Shown here: positions 56,135 through 64,000 of the stretch, piece after piece | How the letters are laid out: every line of letters begins with the position of its first letter | Position numbering within the stretch: the stretch's first letter is position 1 | Origin: Mastigocoleus testarum BC008 | GTDB lineage: Bacteria > Cyanobacteriota > Cyanobacteriia > Cyanobacteriales > Nostocaceae | Reading direction: 5' to 3' | Length of the DNA stretch: 64,000 nt | NCBI RefSeq assembly: GCF_001456025.1 | Contig: NZ_LMTZ01000096.1 | Location: 76,191-140,190 of the forward strand | The notes under the pieces: generated by a model | What the model was told of the DNA's origin: nothing | Seen by the model: only the letters and a program-made list of their open reading frames with translations | Databases searched by the model: none | Program-made: the position numbers and the translations under genes

Positions 56135-57175
56135 TTACTTCAGATTGTGAAACATCTGCGAAGAAACAGCAGAGGGACTACATCGATTTTGCCACCAATT
56201 TAAAGCTTTATGATGCAGTTCCTCCAAGCGTTGTGTATCTCCTAGCAACGATTCTAAAAGCTGAGGTAGTTTGTTCCAATCATTCAGATAAATAGCTGGA
56301 GAATCTTTATAAAACCAATAATTAGGTACAGGCTCAGATACTAAGATACATCCATAACGCAGGGCTTCGAAGTAACGAAAGGTTTCCAATGAAGTTCCCC
56401 GAGGGGATAAACAAATTTTTGTATTCATCAACCTTTCAGAATAATCTCCAAATTCCGAAGTTTTTTCCGCATGGGGAAAACTGGATGTCAATCGCACGTC
56501 AACATTATATCGATCAGCACCCTGCCATTTTGAGACGCATGAAACCATTGATTGTCTAGATACAATTTTTGGACTTTTAAAGAACCCAAACATTTTGAGC
56601 AATCCTTGTTTCGGCGAATTTTTCAGACTACCGATAAAGGACACATCACAAGTTCTTTCCAGAATGGGAACGGTTGGTAAGTCAGACTGTCGAAAATAAC
56701 CAAGAGGAAACGGAAAAACATTTTTACTTTTGACTCCCCATGTTTTCAGACCCTTAAATACAACTCTGATATATTGCAATAAAATTAGGGAGTTAAGATA
56801 AAGATTAGATTGATGAAACTCAAGGGTTGGAGTTGAGCCGTAACATTTAAATACTGCTAGTACATCGGATGCATAACTTGGTGTTCTACACCATTCATCT
56901 CCCAACAAAAAAACAATCAGATTTTGCAATTTATCTGAGGGAAATTGTGGTAGCTCATCCACTCTTCTGGTCAGCAAGAAATGATAATCTTTATGAGAAA
57001 TATCTAACGCCACAAAGTCTTGGATGATTTTGTAGAAATACAATAAATTAAAGTCTAAAGTGTACGGACAGGCTTCTATAACCTCCGAGAGAGGAGCAAC
57101 CTCACCGTTGGGTAAATGCACTTCACAAGTCCCTATTTTCGCAATATTACCTTGGGTGTTTAAATCGAGTGTCAT
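56135..57175 (-). CDS. Exostosin-like glycosyltransferase
   Basis: 346 residues. The C-terminal half matches the exostosin (GT47-type) domain: KICLSPRGTSLETFRYFEAL, then GCILVSEPVPNYWF and a YLNDWNKLPQLLESLL helix. The middle contains CDVSFIGSLKNSPKQGL. Bacterial members add sugars in surface glycans. It lies near but outside the plus-strand HEP-type block and on the other strand, so a link is uncertain. Confidence 0.82.
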   Translation of the reverse strand: MTLDLNTQGNIAKIGTCEVHLPNGEVAPLSEVIEACPYTLDFNLLYFYKIIQDFVALDISHKDYHFLLTRRVDELPQFPSDKLQNLIVFLLGDEWCRTPSYASDVLAVFKCYGSTPTLEFHQSNLYLNSLILLQYIRVVFKGLKTWGVKSKNVFPFPLGYFRQSDLPTVPILERTCDVSFIGSLKNSPKQGLLKMFGFFKSPKIVSRQSMVSCVSKWQGADRYNVDVRLTSSFPHAEKTSEFGDYSERLMNTKICLSPRGTSLETFRYFEALRYGCILVSEPVPNYWFYKDSPAIYLNDWNKLPQLLESLLGDTQRLEELHHKALNWWQNRCSPSAVSSQMFHNLK

Positions 57176-58033
57176 AACTAATAGTGAATTCTTATTGACT
57201 TTTGACGATAATTACCCAGAACAGCCACCTAAAATTTAGGAAATAATAAATGATTAATATAAGTCAATATCTACAGTACTTTAAGGCATAAATATTATTA
57301 CTTCACTTTATTTTTTTTATTTAGCATGCTGATAAATTGATACAGTAAATCAGTAGCCGGTTTTTGTTAACAACGATTGAGTTTGTTGAGATTAAGACTT
57401 TGATGTCGTGAAAAATTAAAACTATAATTATGATTTTAATTTTAATTATTGATTTACATCTAATTTACATCCAAGATGAATTAGGAAAAGAGTAGAAAAG
57501 GTAAAAAAATTAAATTTATAAATTTATCAGCTTTTAACTCTTTAAGCTTTTCCGTGGATAGAATTAACTTCCCAAAGCTCTTAACAAGAATTTTTGTACT
57601 TGTAGTCTATTGTTAACAAAATAAAACTACTAGATGTTATGCAAGCAAATAGCTAACAGTGATTCCCGAATTGATATAGAATTTAGCCAATTCAAGCGAA
57701 GATTGTCTCCAACGGATGTAATTGGATAAAAAGTGCAACCTAGTTAGATCGTTTAACTTGAGATTATAAATCAGAAGTACTTTATTTATTGACACTAAGC
57801 TAATTCTTGTCTTTAGAACTCAAAAGACAAAAAAATAAGATACATTTATTTTTCTTCCGGTAATGCAGCGCCTGATTGGTGTGTATCAAAAAAAATGCAT
57901 TACTTTAGTCGCAAGTTAATAATGCTATCTACTTATTGGTTAATTTTGTTTACATTAACCATAAAATATGGTAACACACAAAAACAATCATGAATTAGGT
58001 GCTTCAATAAGTAGTTACAGTTGTTTTTATTTT
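57176..58033. other. Intergenic region, 0.86 kb
   Basis: AT-rich, with no supported ORF or RNA gene. A small palindrome CCTAAA-A-TTTAGG lies about 50 bp upstream of the exostosin-like gene start. Otherwise nothing seen. Confidence 0.4.
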
Positions 58034-58561
58034 TTATTTTTTGGTCTCTAATTCTTGTTCGATAGAAATGCTGTATTCACGGCGCATCCCGGACTTAAAT
58101 GTCCCAACCCAGAGCTTGTATTCTCCTGATTTGAGGTTAGAGACCTCAACACTAGCATCTTTGCTATCCCCGGTATCATCACCACAAAAAACTTCTTTCT
58201 TACCCGGTCCTTGAAGCAGCAAGGTGGTGTCATAACCGCCACTATCAACTTGAAGTGACAACCGGGAAAAATCTTTTTCTAGAACTAAAATATGGTCTGG
58301 CTTTGTATCAGCAAAACCAATACATAAGTTTCGCTCGCGATCGCGGTTACTAATAGCTGATAGGGAGTAAGAACCACCTGTGTGTCCTGTTACTTTCATT
58401 TTCCCAACGGACTTGAAATCAGGTGATAAAGTTAATTTACCAAAGTGGGAAGTATCTGCAGACACTGGGTTAAAAGTCCATATTGCAGAAAATACACTGA
58501 GGAATAAAAAATAATTTAAAGCCTTGTATTGCTGTAAACGAAGGCGTAAACTCCTAATCAT
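58034..58561 (-). CDS. Secreted beta-sandwich protein, hypothetical
   Basis: About 175 residues. A signal peptide (hydrophobic YFLFLSVFSAIWTF, cleavage near VSA/DTS) predicts export. The mature part is beta-rich (GKMKVTGHTGGSYSLSAISN, DTTLLLQGPGKKEVFCGDD, GEYKLWVGTFKSG), resembling bacterial pre-peptidase C-terminal-like sandwich domains; two Cys (in NLCIGF and VFCGDD) could form a disulfide. I prefer the ATG after GGAGG; another ATG lies 15 bases upstream. Function unknown. Confidence 0.7.
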   Translation of the reverse strand: MIRSLRLRLQQYKALNYFLFLSVFSAIWTFNPVSADTSHFGKLTLSPDFKSVGKMKVTGHTGGSYSLSAISNRDRERNLCIGFADTKPDHILVLEKDFSRLSLQVDSGGYDTTLLLQGPGKKEVFCGDDTGDSKDASVEVSNLKSGEYKLWVGTFKSGMRREYSISIEQELETKK

Positions 58562-58636
58562 AAACCTCCGCTGCATAAATTAATTAATGTAGTTTTTTAT
58601 ATTCTAATATTTTAGCTAAAAAAGTAATAAGAATTT

Positions 58637-58673
58637 AACAAGATGTGTCACATTAAATTTTGCACATCTTGTT
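58637..58673. other. Perfect 11-bp stem hairpin between exported-protein genes
   Basis: AACAAGATGTG and CACATCTTGTT flank a 15-nt loop in the 160-bp gap after the DUF3352-like gene. It lacks a clear T-run on the minus strand, so it is a weak terminator or an mRNA stabiliser. Confidence 0.6.
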
Positions 58674-58736
58674 GGACTTTAGCTCTGAGAAACTGTAAAC
58701 CCCAATTAAGCTGAGACTTTAGTTGGTTGGTACCGC

Positions 58737-60467
58737 TTACGAGGCGTCCATTTGGAGTATCACTTTGCTTTGAAGAGTGTCTGAGTTTTCACCGTAACTA
58801 CTGATAGTCAGTGAGTGTAATTTCTGGAAAAATGGTTTGCCAACAATTTCAGCTAAACGTAGTATTGGTAACTGATACTCTAAAATTTCTCGACTTTTGC
58901 TCCAATCAATATAGAGATAACCTTGGTTTGATTCAGGAATTTGGGCAATACTATCTTTAAAACTTTTGTTATTGATTAAAGAGCTTTCCTTCCCTGCTAA
59001 TGCTTGATTGATCGTTTCAACAGATGAGGCAAAAATTTCATAATTATCTACTGTTGTGTGCACTCCACGAACTTTTGTCTCAATTGCAAAGTTTTGTGCT
59101 TTTGCACCTGCGGAGGATAATTCAGTATTTGCTGTTAGCTGCGTCCAAGCATAAATTTTTTGTTCTCCGAGAAGAAAGGGATTGATGCTCAAATTATTAG
59201 TGCGAGCAATTTCATCCAAGCGAGCAATTCCTTCAGAAGTAGATGGTGATTTTTCTGCGACAAAAATCCAGTCCGGCTCGATTTTTTCTTGCGAAGGTAA
59301 CAAACAGTAAGCAAATTCACCTGTTACCCAACTAAATATATCCTTCGATAAATTCAATCCCCAATTGTTGGTCAGATTTTCCAGAGGTTGAACTAATCTA
59401 GAAATTCTATTTTCTGGCGATGGGGAAAAAGCAACCCGTGTTTGTTGCCAAAATTGAGCAACATTGGTGTTACTTAAATTACTTAAATCAGTACCAGAAA
59501 TGGCTAAACCCGCGCCTTTAGGAATATATTTTAATGCTGCAACTGGTTGAGATAATGGAGATAAAGTTGCCGAAGTCTCTTTATTTGCAAGCAAACTAGT
59601 CTCTGCAATTAATTGTTGAGAATTAAAATTTAAAGAAATAATTTGACTATCATAGACAAGATTTTTTAGCTCCAAATCCTGCCAATTTGCAATTTGAGAA
59701 AGATTCAAAAAAGCTATAGCAGCTTTTTCATCAGATAATTTATTTAAAGCTTGATGATATTTTTTAGAACTCACCAGATTAACATTAGGAGCCTGAACAT
59801 TATTAATTGCTTGACGCAAAATTTTTGGTGTATTGGAAAATAATACAAAGCGATCGCCAACTAGCGCTGCAGCCAAATTACTTTTTATTTCAGATTGAGA
59901 GTTTGTTTGTTTGGATTGATTTGGATCTCCGGTAGGATAAAATGAATCTGTCTGCAATTGATCGTAAATTAGCTTTACACCTTGATATCGCTTTACCTTC
60001 AGGGTCGTACCTGCTAAAACCCGTTTAGAAAATAATATTTCTACAAATTCACGACTTTTTTCCGGCTCTTTAGTGGTTAAGACCATTAGATAACCCGGTT
60101 GTTTACCATTTTCGACTTCCCGATCCAGATCCGCAGTCATCACAGCAAGGGTAATTTCATCCCCTAACCAAGGTTCAACATCCTTTTTGAAATTTATATC
60201 AGTATTAGTAAATAAATTTTCTTCGATTATTGAGAATTCTCGATTACGCTTTACAGATTGTAAACCCTCCTTACTTAGTAATATTGACAACATAACTGGA
60301 GCTTGCTTGGAGACAAAAATTGCTGATATTGGTTGTTCTAGGTTATTTTTTTCTATCTTTGGACTAGAAGAATTTGCACTCTCCAAGTAATTGCAACCAC
60401 CACTAAAAATCAATAGCAGTACCATAATGCTGGCTGCAATAAACTTAAATAACGAGCATTTAATCAT
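58737..60467 (-). CDS. DUF3352-family lipoprotein-like protein
   Basis: 576 residues. The N-terminus has a hydrophobic stretch ending SGGC (Cys25), an imperfect lipobox, so it is probably a lipoprotein. The mature part matches the cyanobacterial DUF3352 family, whose pattern includes EPWLGDEITLAVM near the start, a central LAALVGDRFVLFSN and repeated KYIPKGAGLAISG-like segments. Function unknown; likely on the periplasmic or thylakoid-lumen side. About 270 bp of hairpin-bearing spacer and start region separates it from the next exported-protein gene. Confidence 0.82.
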   Translation of the reverse strand: MIKCSLFKFIAASIMVLLLIFSGGCNYLESANSSSPKIEKNNLEQPISAIFVSKQAPVMLSILLSKEGLQSVKRNREFSIIEENLFTNTDINFKKDVEPWLGDEITLAVMTADLDREVENGKQPGYLMVLTTKEPEKSREFVEILFSKRVLAGTTLKVKRYQGVKLIYDQLQTDSFYPTGDPNQSKQTNSQSEIKSNLAAALVGDRFVLFSNTPKILRQAINNVQAPNVNLVSSKKYHQALNKLSDEKAAIAFLNLSQIANWQDLELKNLVYDSQIISLNFNSQQLIAETSLLANKETSATLSPLSQPVAALKYIPKGAGLAISGTDLSNLSNTNVAQFWQQTRVAFSPSPENRISRLVQPLENLTNNWGLNLSKDIFSWVTGEFAYCLLPSQEKIEPDWIFVAEKSPSTSEGIARLDEIARTNNLSINPFLLGEQKIYAWTQLTANTELSSAGAKAQNFAIETKVRGVHTTVDNYEIFASSVETINQALAGKESSLINNKSFKDSIAQIPESNQGYLYIDWSKSREILEYQLPILRLAEIVGKPFFQKLHSLTISSYGENSDTLQSKVILQMDAS

Positions 60468-61095
60468 AATTGCGACTCATAATTATTTGTATAGGAATTC
60501 AATTATTCTGTTATGGGGATAATGCTAAACAAATAGCACTTGATGACAATGGCTTTGGAATAAATAATAACAACTAAAAAAATAACGACTAAAAAATGGT
60601 GAAAGGAACAATAATTTCGGTGTACTCCGAACGCTTACAAAATAAGATATTCAAATATCTAAATTCAAATATCTCAAAAATATCTAAATATTTCCCCGTG
60701 GATAAGTTAACATTTCCGAATACCAATTCAAATACTAAAAAATCAGCCAACATAAAACCGCTTCCCAATCAAAGAAAAGCGGCTTCTAGGTTAAATCAAA
60801 ATTCTCAGGTATAACTTCTAAAAATTAATTTACACCATAACACTTTAAGTATATAAGTAGACTAATAATTTAATGAGTGAAAATTAGTATTTGTTTACTT
60901 TTGCTATCCTACTTCAAGCAAATTTTATCAAAAACCACATACCAAATTAGCTTTATCTTCAGAGGGTATAGTCAAATATACGTATTTAAAATTAACGAAT
61001 TGTTCAATTTTAGTTAACTTATTCATGCATCTACCCATGCTAAAGCGAAGTTTTTCTGTCAATATGATAATTACTAAGATTGTTTACAAAACCTC
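60468..61095. other. Intergenic region, 0.63 kb (divergent)
   Basis: Between the DUF3352-like gene and the rhodanese gene. A 72-codon open frame (60596-60814) is Lys/Asn/Ser-rich without domain or RBS and covers a CCGCTT...AAGCGG hairpin (about 60768-60792), so I do not call it a gene. Confidence 0.4.
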
Positions 61096-61455
61096 ATGTC
61101 TGGGAATTATTTTGTTCAACCTGCTGGTCAAATTAGTGTAGAAGAACTGGCACAACGTCTTAAGAAAGATACTCCTCACCTCCAACTCTTAGACGTCCGC
61201 GAGCCTCAAGAAGTCGAAATTGCTAGCATAGAGGGCTTTGTTAACCTCCCGTTAAGCAAACACGATAAGTGGGCACAACAAATCCATGAACATTTAGATC
61301 CCCACGTGGAAACACTAGTTCTGTGTCATCATGGAATCCGTTCTGCTCATATGTGTCAATGGTTAATATCTCAAGGATTTACAGAGGTAAAAAATATAGT
61401 TGGCGGGATCGATGCATATTCTCAAAATATAGATCGTTCCGTACCACAATATTGA
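61096..61455 (+). CDS. Rhodanese-like sulfurtransferase domain protein
   Basis: 119 residues, one rhodanese domain. It shows LQLLDVREPQEVEIASIEG, the active-site loop CHHGIRS with Cys77, and a closing VKNIVGGIDAYS. The catalytic cysteine is present, so persulfide transfer is possible. Cytosolic and probably monocistronic. Confidence 0.93.
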   Translation: MSGNYFVQPAGQISVEELAQRLKKDTPHLQLLDVREPQEVEIASIEGFVNLPLSKHDKWAQQIHEHLDPHVETLVLCHHGIRSAHMCQWLISQGFTEVKNIVGGIDAYSQNIDRSVPQY

Positions 61456-61934
61456 AGTAACAATAATTTCTATTAATCTTGTTTTTGACGATTCACTGCC
61501 TGCTATCGACTTTAAAAATCCCAGCAGCGAGCATTATTTGCTATTTTTGAATCAATACTGAATAACTCTAGAGTAATGACTGCAATTTTTGCTACTCTTG
61601 AGAATAGAATGTATTTACAAATCACTTTCAGTTACTAAACATACAACCATAAAGCAAAAAACATGAAAAAATACGTAGGTAAGTCGTTAATGAGTTTAAC
61701 CAAACTAGAGTTTTGGCGTAAATAATCAATGTGCCATTTTTGGCACGTTAGCATGAGAAAGCAAGATTTTTGGTTGGAGTTCTCTAAAAACTAAATGTTC
61801 GCGGTCTTACGTATTTAACTAAGTATTTATCAACCAAGACTTTTTCAATTTTCAAAAATTATTTCTTAATTCTCATCTTGTAATTTTTTTTTAAGATATC
61901 CAAATAAAAATTTGCTTTTGGTAAAATACACCCT
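61456..61934. other. Intergenic region, 0.48 kb, upstream of hrcA
   Basis: It contains GTGCCA-TTTT-TGGCAC (61731-61746), a small perfect dyad 190 bp before hrcA, and a 20-codon ATG frame at 61663 that I cannot support. No CIRCE element (TTAGCACTC-N9-GAGTGCTAA) was found. Confidence 0.45.
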
Positions 61935-63014
61935 ATGGAAGTCCGGCTCAACGATAGACAACAACATATACTTTGGGCAACCATCCGTCACTATATTGCC
62001 ACGGCAGAACCTGTAGGCTCCAAGACATTAGTTGAAGAGTTTGACTTAGGTGTCAGTTCAGCCACTATTCGCAATGTGATGGTGGTGCTAGAAAAATCTG
62101 GCTTGCTTTATCAACCGCATACATCTGCCGGACGTATTCCTTCAGACTCTGGCTATCGTATTTATGTTGACCAATTGATGACTCCTTCTGAAAGCTCTGC
62201 AAAACAAATGGAGTTAGCTTTACAAAGAGGTTTGAGATGTGAAGATAGGAATTTAGAAATATTATTAGATGGTGCAGCTCAGATTCTAGCGACTCTGAGT
62301 GGATGCATAAGTTTAATTACCATGCCGAAGAATAATACCGCAATGTTGCGACATTTGCAACTGGTACAAATGGAAGCAGGACAAGTACTTTTGATTGTGG
62401 TTACTAATAGTTTAGAAACCCATTCTAAATTGATGGACTTACCGGCTTCAAAGGAAGGAAATCAACCAGATGTAGAAGCAACAGATCGTGAGTTACAGAT
62501 AGTTTCTAACTTTTTGAATGCTCATTTGCGGGGGAAAAGTTTATCAGAAATTGCTAACCTTAAATGGAGTGAATTGGACCGAGAATTCCAGCTTTATGGT
62601 GAATCTTTGAAAAAATCATTGATGCAGTTGGAACATCATACTTCTCACTCTGCTGCAACTCAAATAATGATAAAAGGAATGGCTTCTGTTTTACGCCAAC
62701 CAGAGTTTGCTGAAATTAACCAAGTACAAACCATTGTCCAATTATTAGAAGAAGAACAAGACCAACTTTCACGTTTAATATTTGACGAACCGGATGTAGA
62801 GGAAATAGAGAATAAACCAAGGGTTACAGTTCGTATTGGTTCAGAAAATCCTCTTGAACCTATTCGTACCTGCACTTTGATTTCTTCAAATTATCGTCGC
62901 GGTTCAATACCACTCGGTAGTGTAGGAATTTTAGGTCCTACACGCATGGATTATGAAGGTGCTGTCGCAGTTGTTGCTGCTGCTGCTGATTATCTTTCCG
63001 AAGCTTTGAGCTAA
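61935..63014 (+). CDS. hrcA: Heat-inducible transcription repressor HrcA
   Basis: 359 residues. The N-terminal winged helix (RQQHILWATIRHYIATAEPVG, then SSATIRNVMVVLEKSGLL, then PHTSAGRIPSDSGYRIYVD) is highly characteristic of HrcA. The C-terminal GAF-like domain ends in LGPTRMDYEGAVAVVAAAADYL. It represses chaperonin genes through CIRCE elements; none is visible in this window, so its targets lie elsewhere. A terminator-like palindrome follows the stop. Confidence 0.97.
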   Translation: MEVRLNDRQQHILWATIRHYIATAEPVGSKTLVEEFDLGVSSATIRNVMVVLEKSGLLYQPHTSAGRIPSDSGYRIYVDQLMTPSESSAKQMELALQRGLRCEDRNLEILLDGAAQILATLSGCISLITMPKNNTAMLRHLQLVQMEAGQVLLIVVTNSLETHSKLMDLPASKEGNQPDVEATDRELQIVSNFLNAHLRGKSLSEIANLKWSELDREFQLYGESLKKSLMQLEHHTSHSAATQIMIKGMASVLRQPEFAEINQVQTIVQLLEEEQDQLSRLIFDEPDVEEIENKPRVTVRIGSENPLEPIRTCTLISSNYRRGSIPLGSVGILGPTRMDYEGAVAVVAAAADYLSEALS

Positions 63015-63060
63015 ATAAATTATTTCAAAAAATACAAGATTAATAATTTATCCCAAAAAT

Positions 63061-63864
63061 ATGTTTAGAGACGTAGAAATCTACGTCTCTAAATTTTTAC
63101 AGTTTTCTCTAGATAATATTGATCATAAGGTTAGTAGACTGGGAACATATATTACAAATTTCTCTGCTGATTATATGCCCAGAAAAGTTGCATTTTGGTT
63201 AGTTTGGATTGGATTTATTGTTTATGCTTTTTTTCTCGCCCCTCCGGACAGCCCTGATACATTCAAATTAATCGAGAATCTCTCAACCGGACATTGGCAA
63301 GGAATTAATCCTTTAATTGTTGCCTTATTCAACGTTATGGGCATTTTACCCATGATATACGGTTGTTTTATGTTCATCGATGGTATTAACCAAAAAATAC
63401 CGGCTTGGCTATTCGTAAGTGCTTCATTTGCAGTGGGTGCTTTTGCTTTATTACCTTATTTAGCTTTGCGTTCTCCACTTAGTGGTATTTCTCAAGCCCC
63501 AAATCAAAAAATTTCCTACCAGAACAATACTTTGGTTAAAATTTGTGATTCTCACATTACTGGTGTTGTTTTAACCCTTGTCACAGTAAGTTTGATAACT
63601 TACGCTTTTAGCGCAGGAGAATGGAGTGACTTTTTCCAACAATGGAAAAGTAGCCGCTTTATCCATGTGATGAGCTTAGATTTTTGTGTGCTGTCCTTAT
63701 CAATTGGTGCACTTTTAGGAGATGATATGGCACGCAGAGGAATTAAAAAATCCTGGATATTTTGGCTGACAACATTAGTACCATTATTTGGTCCCCTAAT
63801 TTATCTTTGCTGGCGTCCACCACTGCGAATAAATCATACAAAAGCAGTAGAAATTACCTTGTAA
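63061..63864 (+). CDS. Multi-pass membrane protein, hypothetical
   Basis: Up to 267 residues with five to six membrane segments (for example about residues 42-60, 83-104, 113-132, 165-185, 208-222, 235-250). A GDDMARRG loop and an FGPLIYLCWRPP end are visible. I do not recognise a named family. The first codons overlap a terminator-like palindrome (63064-63093), so translation more likely begins later, for example at the ATG at 63175 (MPRKVAFW, 229 residues). No clear RBS decides it. Confidence 0.7.
   Translation: MFRDVEIYVSKFLQFSLDNIDHKVSRLGTYITNFSADYMPRKVAFWLVWIGFIVYAFFLAPPDSPDTFKLIENLSTGHWQGINPLIVALFNVMGILPMIYGCFMFIDGINQKIPAWLFVSASFAVGAFALLPYLALRSPLSGISQAPNQKISYQNNTLVKICDSHITGVVLTLVTVSLITYAFSAGEWSDFFQQWKSSRFIHVMSLDFCVLSLSIGALLGDDMARRGIKKSWIFWLTTLVPLFGPLIYLCWRPPLRINHTKAVEITL
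63064..63098 (+). terminator. hrcA terminator / palindromic repeat, copy 3
   Basis: TTTAGAGACGTAGA (63064-63077) and TCTACGTCTCTAAA (63080-63093) are exact complements with a 2-nt centre, followed by TTTTT. It is the best-conserved member of the TAGAGACG palindrome family and has terminator geometry 50 bp after hrcA. Confidence 0.7.
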
Positions 63865-63918
63865 GTAAAAACAAACTAATAACCCAAAATCAAAAACCCA
63901 AAATCTTAATACTCAATA

Positions 63919-64000
63919 TCAAGAATATTCGCGGAGCATTTGTTCGAGTTCTTCACTATGCTCTGCTTCTTCTGTAACCATATTACGAGCAAACTCTTCG
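63919..64000 (-). CDS. C-terminal end of a gene cut by the window edge
   Basis: Reading the minus strand into the window gives an open frame of 26 codons ending in TGA: EEFARNMVTEEAEHSEELEQMLREYS. It is Glu-rich and helical, and the EEAEH pattern recalls ferritin-like proteins, but too little is present to assign a family. The 5' part lies beyond base 64000. Confidence 0.6.
   Translation of the reverse strand, partial: EEFARNMVTEEAEHSEELEQMLREYS

Noticed and set aside
60596..60814. 72-codon open frame upstream of the rhodanese gene
   Set aside because: Lys/Asn/Ser-rich low-complexity product, covers a hairpin, no RBS or domain.
63919..64000. Firm ferritin or Dps call for the truncated gene at the right edge
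   Set aside because: Only 26 codons are visible; the EEAEH pattern alone is not enough to name a family.

Overview
The window comes from a filamentous, heterocyst-forming cyanobacterium (Nostocales type). I infer this from HIP1 octamers (GCGATCGC) scattered through genes, heptanucleotide tandem repeats between genes, a PATAN-domain response regulator, the cyanobacterial mannose-1-phosphate guanylyltransferase/phosphomannomutase fusion, and above all a gene block matching the heterocyst envelope polysaccharide (HEP) island known from Anabaena/Nostoc PCC 7120, including hepC and hepA. Intergenic DNA is long and AT-rich. I saw no tRNA, rRNA, CRISPR array or intact insertion sequence.

Layout. 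0-8 kb: heptamer repeats, a SagB/ThcOx-type oxidoreductase, ilvC, a divergent HxlR regulator/ABM-like pair with dyads between them, a secreted EndoU-like protein overlapping an acetyltransferase, and a TPR protein. 8-20 kb: an SSB-like protein with an internal acidic tip, an orphan sugar-type ABC ATPase, a pentapeptide-repeat protein, the guanylyltransferase/mutase fusion, a YciI-like protein and pheT. 20-26.4 kb: a CheY-like and a PATAN-REC response regulator, divergent from a three-gene vWA / PP2C / kinase-TPR operon that fits the TerY-P phosphorylation triad.

27.2-54.9 kb is the HEP-type island, all on the + strand. It runs: nucleotide-sugar genes (rfbF, an LhgO-like oxidase, an SDR epimerase, rfbC, a Rossmann/SAF oxidoreductase), glycosyltransferases, a PIG-L deacetylase, a Wzc-like co-polymerase, a 2.28-kb ORF-free stretch, hepC, hepA, five more glycosyltransferases and a Wzy/ligase-like membrane protein. 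Together they could make activated sugars, assemble a repeat unit on a lipid carrier, polymerise it and export it. Several hairpins and dyads sit in its gaps, including a long inverted repeat 64 bp upstream of hepA.

54.9-64 kb returns to other functions: cysE, an exostosin-like glycosyltransferase, two exported proteins, a rhodanese, hrcA, a membrane protein, and the 3' end of a gene cut by the window edge.

The most interesting points are the HEP island with its unusual nucleotide-sugar gene set and long non-coding gap, the TerY-P triad, three enzymes or domains with altered active sites or tip motifs (HepC, the mutase domain, the SSB-like protein), and three families of small palindromic or dispersed repeats.
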